Of a stretch of DNA of 12,702 nt, positions 6,334 to 12,702 are shown piece by piece; the first letter of the stretch is position 1; the number at the start of each line of letters is the position of its first letter. The notes below the pieces were generated by a model. The model did no database searches. It was not told the origin of the DNA and saw only the letters and a program-made list of their open reading frames with translations. The translations under genes and the position numbers were made by a program. Source of the stretch: an uncultured Clostridia bacterium (lineage in GTDB: Bacteria; Bacillota; Clostridia; Peptostreptococcales; Anaerovoracaceae); assembly GCA_937889655.1 (NCBI GenBank), contig CALBZG010000007.1, positions 1 through 12,702 of the forward strand, in the 5' to 3' direction.

Positions 6334-6816
6334 CTATTCTTCTACGATTGTGACTTTTTTCATGCGTTGTGGATCAACGGGTTTATCAGCATAATCCCTC
6401 TTTGTATTCACGATTTCGTCAGCTACTTCAAGTCCCTCCAGGATTTTGCCGAAGGCGGCGTATTCGCCATCGAGATGAGGCGATTTCGATGTCATGATAA
6501 AAAATTGCGAACCGGCAGAATTGGGATTGGCTGTTCTCGCCATGCTCATAACACCCCTATCATGGCATAAATTGTTTTCACATCCGTTTCTTCTAAATTC
6601 CCCTTTGATCGAGTATCCCGGTCCGCCAGTCCCGTTCCCGAGAGGGCACCCGCCCTGTATCATGAACCCGGGGATCACTCTGTGAAAAGTCAGGCCATCA
6701 TAGAAACCTTCTTTTGCAAGCTTGACAAAATTGGCTACTGTAACAGGCGCTATTTCGGGATATAGTTCACCTTTCATGACGCCCCCGTTTTCCATTTCAA
6801 TGATAATGTTTGTCAT
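6334..6816 (-). CDS. Cyclophilin-type peptidyl-prolyl cis-trans isomerase
   Basis: A 160-residue single-domain cyclophilin that catalyses proline isomerisation during protein folding. The active-site stretch TFHRVIPGFMIQGG (43-56) contains the catalytic arginine (R46), F51 and Q54. SMARTANPNSAGSQFFIMT (91-109) and the AAFGKILEGLEVADEI stretch follow in family order. The Trp that binds cyclosporin in human cyclophilin A is replaced around HLDGEYAAFG, as in many bacterial forms. There is no signal peptide, so it acts in the cytoplasm. The ATG at 6816 has GAGG with 7 bases spacing and lies 10 bases after the Nudix stop; the longer frame to 6873 is inside the Nudix gene. It is the last gene before a terminator. 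Confidence 0.95.
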   Translation of the reverse strand: MTNIIIEMENGGVMKGELYPEIAPVTVANFVKLAKEGFYDGLTFHRVIPGFMIQGGCPLGNGTGGPGYSIKGEFRRNGCENNLCHDRGVMSMARTANPNSAGSQFFIMTSKSPHLDGEYAAFGKILEGLEVADEIVNTKRDYADKPVDPQRMKKVTIVEE

Positions 6817-6826
6817 ATTGCTACCT

Positions 6827-7282
6827 CTACTTTCTAATTTTATATGCGTTGACTGAAGAGCTACCCTCTTCAATGGCTGTCCAAAGCTCGTCCTTCAGAT
6901 ATTCCGGGTAAAGGACTGATAAGTTCTGCATCTCTTCTTTCGAGACGAATTTTATTTCGCGCATGACCTGGCCGTCAACACTTCTTTCCGGGTCCCCTCC
7001 CAGTTCAAGCTCCCCTCCAACGATCCGAGCCAGAAAAAAGTTTACAAATCTCTGCCCGCGTTTTTCGGAAACTTCCTCGACATGCCAAATCAGTCTTTCG
7101 ATGGCCACATCCAGACCCGTTTCCTCTTTGACCTCTCTGACCGCTGCTTCAGCTGAATTTTCGCCGGTTTCAACAGCTCCTCCGGGTACAAGCCAAATAT
7201 CTTTACCGTCCTGATGTTGCCGCAGCATCAGGACTTCTTTGCCATCCTTCAGAATAACAACTCTACTGCCTCCTACCCACAT
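6827..7282 (-). CDS. Nudix hydrolase, substrate unknown
   Basis: A 151-residue cytoplasmic hydrolase of nucleoside-diphosphate-linked compounds. The complete Nudix box GX5EX7REUXEEXGU runs from G35 to L57, with the metal-binding REVKEETGL at 49-57. The preceding strand DIWLVPGG is typical of MutT/ADP-ribose-pyrophosphatase-like proteins. Nothing outside the box decides between 8-oxo-dGTP, ADP-ribose or other substrates. I chose the ATG at 7282 because AGGAG lies 7 bases before it and the product then begins directly with the first strand of the fold; the frame stays open to 7333. It overlaps the end of the upstream transporter gene by 10 bp, so translation is probably coupled. Confidence 0.92.
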   Translation of the reverse strand: MWVGGSRVVILKDGKEVLMLRQHQDGKDIWLVPGGAVETGENSAEAAVREVKEETGLDVAIERLIWHVEEVSEKRGQRFVNFFLARIVGGELELGGDPERSVDGQVMREIKFVSKEEMQNLSVLYPEYLKDELWTAIEEGSSSVNAYKIRK

Positions 7283-7842
7283 ACACACGCTCCTATCACC
7301 CCCATCATCAGTATAACCGTGATGGGACTCCACTTAAGCTTTCCTACCATTACTATCGTAACTGCACAGATGATGCAAGGCACGATATTGATATTGGCCA
7401 TAATATCCGTTACAAATTCTTTTGTAAAAAGCCGCGAATTAAACAGTGACGTCTCTGCCAGCATCACCGCCGCCGCTGCGACCAATCCGGCAGTAACGGG
7501 ACGCACTCCAGAAAAAGCCCCCTTGACAAAAAAACTTTGATTAAATTTATCCAGAAATTTGACTGTTGCCAGCATCATGATGAACGCGGGCATTGTTACA
7601 CCCAGCGTGGCTATAGCCGCTCCAGGAAGCCCGGCGTAATTGAAGCCGACATAGGTTGCGGCATTCACCGCTACCGGCCCCGGAGTGATCTGGGACAAAG
7701 CTACCAGGTCAGAAAATTCTTCCTTTGTCATGATGCCGAATTCCTGGACGCTTTGGAATATGAGAGGCAACATGGCATATCCGCCTCCGAAGCCAAAAAG
7801 GCCCGTTCTGAAAAACATATAGAAGAGAGAAAAATAAATCAT
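7273..7842 (-). CDS. Chromate-transporter-family half protein, second subunit
   Basis: A 189-residue membrane protein with the single CHR domain of short-chain chromate transporters. Family marks are FFRTGLFGFGGGYAMLP near the N-terminus and TPGPVAVNAATYVG, followed by several hydrophobic segments to the C-terminus. In Bacillus and others, two such half-size proteins from adjacent genes work together as a chromate efflux pair, while longer ChrA proteins contain both halves in one chain. The true substrate here is not known; the family also includes members without proven chromate transport. The ATG at 7842 is 2 bases after the stop of the partner gene and has GGGAG upstream. The open frame to 7914 lies inside the partner and lacks support. 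Confidence 0.9.
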   Translation of the reverse strand: MIYFSLFYMFFRTGLFGFGGGYAMLPLIFQSVQEFGIMTKEEFSDLVALSQITPGPVAVNAATYVGFNYAGLPGAAIATLGVTMPAFIMMLATVKFLDKFNQSFFVKGAFSGVRPVTAGLVAAAAVMLAETSLFNSRLFTKEFVTDIMANINIVPCIICAVTIVMVGKLKWSPITVILMMGVIGACVCG

Positions 7843-7844
7843 TT

Positions 7845-8390
7845 TTACGCTCCCTTCTCTGTTGCAAGCCATTGATAAATCAATCCGAAAACAATCCCCG
7901 CAAGGACCGCCCATATGGCTGAAAGTCCAAATATTACAATAAAGGCGAAGCTTAAAGCCATTAGTATCCGGGGAATCCAGCCCGGATCAAGCTGACGGCT
8001 CATTCTATAGGCCGAATATAAAATCAATCCGCAAGATGCCGCTTTGATCCCCATGAAGGCTCCCTCGATCTGGCTGCTTTCTCCGACCGCTCCCAGGAAC
8101 TTAACCACAAGGATGATGATAACGAACGACGGAAGGATCACTCCTGCAGAGGCGGCAAGCGCCCCCAGGAATCCCGCCTTTCTGCTGCCCACATATGTCG
8201 CAGAGTTTATTGCTATAACGCCGGGCAAGGATTGGGATATTGCGATGCAGTCCAGCATTTCTTTTTCTGTAAGCCACTTTTTTTCTTCCACCACAGATTT
8301 ATATATAAACGGCAGCATTGCCATGCCGCCACCTATGGTGAAAAGCCCTATTCTAAAAAAACAAGTAAAAAGTTGCCAAAGAATTTTCAT
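7845..8390 (-). CDS. Chromate-transporter-family half protein, first subunit
   Basis: A 181-residue membrane protein homologous to the next gene. It has FFRIGLFTIGGGMAMLP at the N-terminus, LPGVIAINSATYVG in the middle, and hydrophobic segments from about 75 to the end. It is predicted to form a two-subunit CHR transporter with the next gene product, exporting chromate or another oxyanion in exchange for or with ions. Function is inferred from family only. Its ATG shares ATGA with the stop of proS (4-bp overlap), so it appears to be translated by coupling with the synthetase. No metal- or chromate-responsive regulator gene or operator is visible in the window. Confidence 0.9.
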   Translation of the reverse strand: MKILWQLFTCFFRIGLFTIGGGMAMLPFIYKSVVEEKKWLTEKEMLDCIAISQSLPGVIAINSATYVGSRKAGFLGALAASAGVILPSFVIIILVVKFLGAVGESSQIEGAFMGIKAASCGLILYSAYRMSRQLDPGWIPRILMALSFAFIVIFGLSAIWAVLAGIVFGLIYQWLATEKGA

Positions 8391-10120
8391 CCCCGTCTCT
8401 CTTCGTTCACGATTTTTATTGTTCTGTTTATGGCTTCATCTATGCTTATTTCGACCTTGTCCGATTCTTTTCTCAGTTTGAATTCTACGATCCCGTTCAC
8501 AGCGCCTCTTCCAACAGTTATGCGGACTGGTATGCCAAGAAGATCTGCGTCCTTGAATTTGACTCCCGGACGCTCTTTTCTGTCGTCCAGCAGCACTTCG
8601 ACGCCGGCGTTTATAAGGTCTTTGTATATCCTTTCGGCAGTTCCGACCTGCGTCGCGTCTTCCGAGCCAACCAGGGTAATTATCGCGTGATAAGGTGCCG
8701 TACTCATAGGCCAGATGATGCCGTTCTCATCATGGTGCTGCTCAACGATCGCCGCCAGTGTTCTGGTTACGCCAATGCCATAGCATCCCATCACGATCAA
8801 TCGGTCCTGCATGTTCTCGTCTTTATAATAAGCCCCCATGGACTCGGAATATTTCGTTCCGAGTTTGAATATCTGCCCTACTTCGATTCCTCTTGTATGT
8901 TTGACAGGACTTCCGCAAACCGGGCATGGATCTCCCTCTTTTAATGTTTTGATATCGACTACAATATCCCCTTCGTAATCTCTGCCGTAGTTGACATTTA
9001 TAATATGATGGTCCTCTTTGCATGCGCCTGCACAGAGATTTTTCGCCAGCGTCAGCTCGGAATCTACGACAATGGTGCAGTTACGCAGGCCCGTCGGACC
9101 GGTAAACCCTCCCACGCTGCCGGTGGCTTCATGCATTTTATTTTCGTCGGCAAATTCAAGAGCATGTTCAGGGATCCCAAGAGCATTGACAAGCTTGATC
9201 ATGTTCAATTCTCTGTCCCCTCTGACAAAAGCCGCAACATAGCCGTTTTCCTTGCCTTCGCTGTCATACTTGGAAAAAAGAAGGGCTTTTATCGTCTTTT
9301 TCTGTGGTATGCCAAGAAAATCAGCAACCTCCTCGATGGTTTTTGTGCCCGGTGTATAAACCTCCTCCATCAGGAGCATCTCCTCTGTATCGGCTTCCTG
9401 ATCTACACATTGTGCCCGTTCCACTGTTGCAGCCATCTCACAGCTGTCGCAATATGCGATTTGGGATTCTCCCACTTCCGACAAGGCTGTAAATTCATGG
9501 GAGTTCGATCCTCCTATCGCCCCGGTATCCGCTTCAACAGGCCTGAATACAAGGCCGCAACGAGTGAATATCCTGTCATACGCATCATACATATCGTTGT
9601 AGCTCTTATCGAGCCCCTCAGCATCCTTGTCGAAGGAATAGCTGTCTTTCATTACAAATTCTCTGCTCCGCATCAGCCCGAACCTCGGCCGGGCTTCGTC
9701 CCGGTATTTTGTTTGGATCTGATACAGGTTCAGCGGCAGCTGCCTATAGGAGCTCACATCGTTCCTGACAATATCGGTGAAAATCTCTTCATGGGTCGGG
9801 CCCAGACAAAAGTCTCTTCCGTTCCTATCTTTCAGCCGCCAGAGTTCTGGCCCATATGCGGTCCATCTTCCTGATTCGATCCACAACTCCGCTGGCTGGA
9901 CCGCTGACATAAGTATTTCCTGTCCTCCCTTTGCATCCATCTCTTCCCGGACAATATTCTCTATTTTTTTGACCGACCTTAAGCCTAAAGGCATGAATCC
10001 ATAAACGCCCGAAACCAGCTTTCTGATCATGCCGGTCCTCAGAAGCAATATATGGCTTGCGATCTCTGCTTCATTAGGGATTTCACGCAGAGTTTTTAAA
10101 TGCATTTGGGATAATCTCAT
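8387..10120 (-). CDS. proS: Prolyl-tRNA synthetase with insertion editing domain
   Basis: A 577-residue class II aminoacyl-tRNA synthetase that charges tRNA-Pro in the cytoplasm. Class II motifs are complete: MPLGLR in motif 1, CLGPTHEEIFTDI (105-117), YRDEARPRFGLMRSREF (139-155) for motif 2, and MGCYGIGVTR (444-453) for motif 3. A YbaK-like insertion editing domain lies between motifs 2 and 3 (about 226-406), with the conserved lysine K278, and should clear Ala-tRNA-Pro. It is flanked by CxxC pairs (C224/C227 and C399/C402). The C-terminal anticodon-binding domain spans about 476-577. The start has AAGGAG upstream with 9 bases spacing. It lies 65 bases after ispDF with no terminator or clear promoter between, and overlaps the first transporter gene by 4 bp. 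Confidence 0.98.
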   Translation of the reverse strand: MRLSQMHLKTLREIPNEAEIASHILLLRTGMIRKLVSGVYGFMPLGLRSVKKIENIVREEMDAKGGQEILMSAVQPAELWIESGRWTAYGPELWRLKDRNGRDFCLGPTHEEIFTDIVRNDVSSYRQLPLNLYQIQTKYRDEARPRFGLMRSREFVMKDSYSFDKDAEGLDKSYNDMYDAYDRIFTRCGLVFRPVEADTGAIGGSNSHEFTALSEVGESQIAYCDSCEMAATVERAQCVDQEADTEEMLLMEEVYTPGTKTIEEVADFLGIPQKKTIKALLFSKYDSEGKENGYVAAFVRGDRELNMIKLVNALGIPEHALEFADENKMHEATGSVGGFTGPTGLRNCTIVVDSELTLAKNLCAGACKEDHHIINVNYGRDYEGDIVVDIKTLKEGDPCPVCGSPVKHTRGIEVGQIFKLGTKYSESMGAYYKDENMQDRLIVMGCYGIGVTRTLAAIVEQHHDENGIIWPMSTAPYHAIITLVGSEDATQVGTAERIYKDLINAGVEVLLDDRKERPGVKFKDADLLGIPVRITVGRGAVNGIVEFKLRKESDKVEISIDEAINRTIKIVNEERRG

Positions 10121-10185
10121 TGGTTTGTTCTCCTTATATCGTCATATCGTCTTTATATGAAATATCGCGGCAGAAACGCCTGCAA

Positions 10186-11334
10186 TCAATTTCTTTCTTC
10201 GTTGGTAAATGCCAGCAGAACGGAAGCCTGGCAGGCCATGCCTTCTTCTCTGCCAATCAGTCCTATTCCTTCCATTGTAGTCGCTTTGATGCTTATCCTG
10301 TCTGTTTCAGTTTCAAGAGCACCAGCCAGACTGTCTTTCATCGCATCGACATACGGCGCGATTTTGGGTTTTTCCGCAATGATGGTCAGGTCAGCGTTCT
10401 CAATTTTATAACCCTTATCCTTCATCTTCTCCATGACTTCAGCCAGAAGCTCCATACTGGATACGCCCAGATATCTGTTATCTGTGTCAGGAAAATGTTT
10501 GCCGATATCACCCAGCGCAAGGGCTCCCAGGATCGCATCCATCAGGGCATGCACGACCACGTCAGCATCCGAATGCCCCAGCAGACCTTTTTCATAAGGT
10601 ATTACTATGCCGCCTAAAATCAGCTTTCGATCTTTCTCTAATCTGTGGAGATCGTATCCAGTCCCTATTTTATATGTAATTAAATCTGTTTTCGGCACTG
10701 CAGTCAAGTCGTCGGGAGTAGTTATCTTGATATTGTCGTAGTTTCCCTCAACAATCACGACGGATTTTCCGATGCGGTCCACCAGGGAAGCATCGTCGGT
10801 TCCGTAGAAATCATCATCGAACGCCCTTTCGTATGCCTCCAAAATGATATCTACCTCAAAACCCTGGGGTGTCTGCACAATATAAAGTTCATTTCTATTC
10901 AATGTCTTTTCTTGTGTCCGGATGGTGTCCTTTGGCCTAATGCCGGGTACTGCGGCTCCATTTTCCATTACTCCTCCGAGGACCCTTTTGATCAATTCGG
11001 TTTTTACAAAAGGCCTGGCGCCATCATGGATGAGCACGATATCGGTATCCCTGGGCAATGCTCTAAGCCCATTGTAGACGGAGTCCTGCCTTTCAGAACC
11101 CCCCAGTACCAGGATCGTGTCATGGGCCAGATGCTCAAGGATCCTTTCATCGTAATCACTGTTTACAACAACGCAAACATGGTCAACTAAATCGCTCTTC
11201 TCGAACGGTTCCGCTGCCCAAACTACCATTGGCTTGCCGCCTATGTCCATATATTGCTTAGGAATACCGCCGCCCATGCGTTTACCTGCACCGGCGGCGG
11301 CGATAATGGCTGCTACTTTTTTACTGTTATACAT
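10186..11334 (-). CDS. ispDF: Bifunctional IspD-IspF: MEP cytidylyltransferase fused to MECDP synthase
   Basis: A 382-residue fusion of two non-consecutive enzymes of the methylerythritol phosphate route to isoprenoid precursors. Residues 1-~218 are IspD: AAAGAGKRMGGGIPKQY (12-28, CTP binding), IHDGARPFV (102-110), VQTPQGF and NYDNIKITTPDDL (198-210). Residues ~220-382 are IspF: zinc ligands D228 and H230 in GTGYDLHRL and H262 in GHSDADVVVHAL, then FPDTDNRYLG and KATTMEGIGLIGREEG. Both active sites look intact. The linker is only about ten residues, and the reading frame is continuous, with no sign of a sequencing error. The intermediate step (IspE) is not in the window. In Bacillus the two are separate adjacent genes. 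The ATG is 3 bases after the upstream stop. Confidence 0.96.
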   Translation of the reverse strand: MYNSKKVAAIIAAAGAGKRMGGGIPKQYMDIGGKPMVVWAAEPFEKSDLVDHVCVVVNSDYDERILEHLAHDTILVLGGSERQDSVYNGLRALPRDTDIVLIHDGARPFVKTELIKRVLGGVMENGAAVPGIRPKDTIRTQEKTLNRNELYIVQTPQGFEVDIILEAYERAFDDDFYGTDDASLVDRIGKSVVIVEGNYDNIKITTPDDLTAVPKTDLITYKIGTGYDLHRLEKDRKLILGGIVIPYEKGLLGHSDADVVVHALMDAILGALALGDIGKHFPDTDNRYLGVSSMELLAEVMEKMKDKGYKIENADLTIIAEKPKIAPYVDAMKDSLAGALETETDRISIKATTMEGIGLIGREEGMACQASVLLAFTNEERN

Positions 11335-11337
11335 GCC

Positions 11338-12459
11338 TTATTTATCTTTATCTCTATCCCTTTTCATTTTTGCAAAAATCATGCGACCGGCAGATGTTTG
11401 CAAAACACTGGTTACGAGAACTTCCGTTGTCTTCCCGATAAATTTATCTCCATCCTCTACGACGATCATAGTGCCGTCATCCAGGTAGGCTACTGCTTGT
11501 CTGTTTTCCTTGCCTTCTTTAACAAGGAATACCGTCATGTCTTCGCCGGGCAATACCGCTGGCTTCAGCGTATTGGCCAGTTCATTGATATTGAGAACCC
11601 CAACGCCTTTTATGCCGGCGACTTTATTGAGATTGAAATCATTGGTTACGACTTTGCCGTTCATGATCTGAGCTAATTTGAGGAGTTTGACATCCACTTC
11701 AGGGATTTCCTCCAAAGCTTTCTCCGCAGCTGTATTGTAAATTTCGACTCCATAATCGCTTTGTATCCTGTTCAGAACATCCAGTCCCCGTCTTCCCCGG
11801 TTGCGTTTCAAACTGTCTGAAGAGTCGGCAATATGCCTTAATTCTACGAGAACAAATTCCGGGATCACCACCGGCCCTTCCAGAAATCCGGTTTTCATGA
11901 TATCTGCGATCCGCCCATCTATAATTACCGATGTATCGAATATCTTAGGAGATAAATCCTGGCCCTTCCCTTTTGTTTTGCCGCCTTCCTTCCGGGAACT
12001 GCTGGCGGCCATCAAAGCCGGTATGTCAGGCCCTGCCTTGGTTGCTACGACAACACCCAGAAACGCCATGATCAAATAGGTGAATATGGTTAGAATGGTC
12101 CCCAAAAAAAATATTTCGATATTTTTAAAAATATCACTGATCAAAAAAGCGATGATCAGCCCTGTAATCAATCCAAAAGTCCCAAGAACCAGCTCGTTTG
12201 CTGCCACACCCTGCAGGTCTCTTTCGATGTTCTTTGCAGCCTTTTTGCTTTGTTTGCTGATTGTCGGCACCAATCTAAAAAATAAAATTGCGAAAATAAT
12301 TGCGAAAATAATTGCGGCAACGATCTGCTGTCCTTCTGTAAACCCGATATCAGGCGGAACATCTGCGAATCCGATAAGATACCTGGCCAGGAGAAAAACC
12401 CCATAGCCGACTGCTGCGCCGACAGAAGCAAACACAAGTCTTATTAATTTTTTTATCAT
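11338..12459 (-). CDS. Membrane-anchored PIN and TRAM domain protein (YacL family)
   Basis: A 373-residue protein of the YacL type. Four transmembrane segments occupy about residues 7-30, 45-65, 90-109 and 114-140. A basic, Gly/Lys/Ser-rich linker (about 152-170) is followed by a PIN nuclease-fold domain (about 172-290) with acidic residues D175 (IFDTSVIIDGR), E206, D256 and D274 (VVTNDFNLNKVA). A TRAM RNA-binding domain ends the protein (about 300-360). Membrane-tethered RNA cleavage is a plausible role, but the family's function is not established. GGAGG lies upstream of the ATG. In Firmicutes this gene conserves its place between carD (or disA) and ispD, as here. The end of the gene touches ispDF with a 3-base gap. 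Confidence 0.92.
   Translation of the reverse strand: MIKKLIRLVFASVGAAVGYGVFLLARYLIGFADVPPDIGFTEGQQIVAAIIFAIIFAILFFRLVPTISKQSKKAAKNIERDLQGVAANELVLGTFGLITGLIIAFLISDIFKNIEIFFLGTILTIFTYLIMAFLGVVVATKAGPDIPALMAASSSRKEGGKTKGKGQDLSPKIFDTSVIIDGRIADIMKTGFLEGPVVIPEFVLVELRHIADSSDSLKRNRGRRGLDVLNRIQSDYGVEIYNTAAEKALEEIPEVDVKLLKLAQIMNGKVVTNDFNLNKVAGIKGVGVLNINELANTLKPAVLPGEDMTVFLVKEGKENRQAVAYLDDGTMIVVEDGDKFIGKTTEVLVTSVLQTSAGRMIFAKMKRDRDKDK
12287..12322. repeat. Short tandem repeat, 12-bp unit, inside the PIN/TRAM gene
   Basis: The 12-base unit ATTGCGAAAATA (plus strand) occurs twice exactly (12287-12298, 12299-12310), and a third, degraded copy follows to 12322. It encodes the repeated Ile-Phe-Ala-Ile of the second transmembrane segment. 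The 12-base unit keeps the frame, so copy-number change would only lengthen or shorten the helix by one turn. Confidence 0.7.
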
Positions 12460-12532
12460 TTATTTCTGTTTGATTCCTCCTTTCATCTTGATGATTCGTC
12501 GCAGGCTTGATCGGCCTCCGTATGCCGAGGAT

Positions 12533-12657
12533 TTAAATGGCATCGTTGATCAATTTAGTAGCCTTTGCAGTGTCTATATTTTGAACCAGTACGATCTCGC
12601 TGATCAGAATCTGCTTTGCATTGGCAAGCATTTTCTTCTCACCGGTGGATAATTTTT
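12533..12657 (-). CDS. CarD-family transcription regulator, C-terminal fragment
   Basis: The last 40 or so codons of a gene whose upstream part is cut off by the adapter at the right end. The minus-strand frame reads KLSTGEKKMLANAKQILISE and continues through IVLVQNID and KLINDAI to a TAA stop at 12533-12535. This matches the helical C-terminal end of CarD/CdnL proteins, which bind RNA polymerase beta and stabilise the open promoter complex at rRNA and other promoters. Position directly upstream of the yacL-like gene is the expected place in Firmicutes. About 70 bases separate the two genes, with no T-tailed hairpin, so readthrough is likely. Identification rests on a short segment plus context. 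Confidence 0.78.
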
Positions 12658-12702
12658 AGATCGGAAGAGCGTCGTGTAGGGAAAGAGTGTAGATCTCGGT
12701 GG
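12658..12702. other. Illumina TruSeq adapter left on the contig end (not genomic)
   Basis: From 12658 the plus strand reads AGATCGGAAGAGCGTCGTGT and continues to the window end in agreement with the reverse complement of the TruSeq universal adapter, 45 bases in all. The carD frame is lost exactly at this point. The first A may be genomic or the A-tail of ligation. These bases should be removed and not translated. Confidence 0.98.

Noticed and set aside
9005..9874. A 289-codon open frame on the plus strand opposite proS
   Set aside because: It is wholly antisense to a certain ProRS gene and has no recognisable domain; its composition is that of a complement of real codons. Similar antisense frames at 1000-1506, 247-873, 8044-8481 and 11254-11676 were dismissed for the same reason.
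12460..12532. Possible hairpin TCGGC/GCCGA between carD and the PIN/TRAM gene as a terminator
   Set aside because: The stem is only 5 bp with an 8-base loop and has no T tract after it; the gap otherwise holds only the GGAGG ribosome site.
1..12702. CRISPR arrays, insertion sequences, integrases, toxin-antitoxin or defence genes
   Set aside because: No regularly spaced repeats, terminal inverted repeats, transposase motifs or unexplained gene-sized gaps were found; nearly all the sequence is accounted for by known families.

Overview
The window is a 12.7 kb stretch of ordinary low-GC Gram-positive chromosome, almost certainly from a member of the Clostridia. The gene order (carD, yacL-like PIN/TRAM gene, ispD-ispF, an aminoacyl-tRNA synthetase, cysS, mrnC, rlmB, sigH, then tuf) follows the well-known Bacillus/Clostridium locus between the clp/radA region and the ribosomal-protein region. 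Strong purine-rich Shine-Dalgarno sites, short or negative gene spacing, a SigH sigma factor and a clostridial-type ProRS with an insertion editing domain agree with this. I cannot name a genus. Every gene I can support is on the minus strand, so transcription runs from the right end of the window to the left.

From right to left: the last 45 bases (12658-12702) are Illumina TruSeq adapter, not genome. Next is the 3' end of a carD-family regulator. A tightly packed run follows: membrane PIN/TRAM protein, fused IspDF, ProRS, two half-size chromate-family transporters, a Nudix hydrolase and a cytosolic cyclophilin. Gaps within this run are between -10 and +65 bp, and it ends at a rho-independent terminator at about 6237-6281. 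The secreted G5-M23 peptidase gene forms its own unit, with a candidate promoter (6174-6202) and a terminator (5046-5077). The second run is cysS, mrnC, thyA, folA, rlmB and sigH, with overlaps or short gaps throughout. Finally, a tRNA-Thr(GGU) with a strong consensus promoter leads into tuf, of which only the first 12 codons are present.

Functionally the window is housekeeping. It holds translation genes (ProRS, CysRS, tRNA-Thr, EF-Tu), rRNA maturation and modification (Mini-III, RlmB), isoprenoid precursor synthesis (IspD and IspF in one chain), a complete dTMP cycle (ThyA makes dihydrofolate, FolA recycles it), transcription control (CarD, SigH) and envelope remodelling (M23 peptidase). 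The accessory part is the chromate-family pair, the Nudix gene, the cyclophilin and the peptidase, which sit between proS and cysS where other Firmicutes carry different genes or none.

I looked for CRISPR arrays, insertion sequences, toxin-antitoxin or defence genes, T-boxes and other riboswitches and found none. I see no convincing undescribed system. The observations most worth following are the adapter-contaminated contig end, the ThyA+FolA pair lying between mrnC and rlmB, the IspDF fusion, the lysine-rich extension of RlmB, and the transporter pair joined to proS by a 4-bp overlap.
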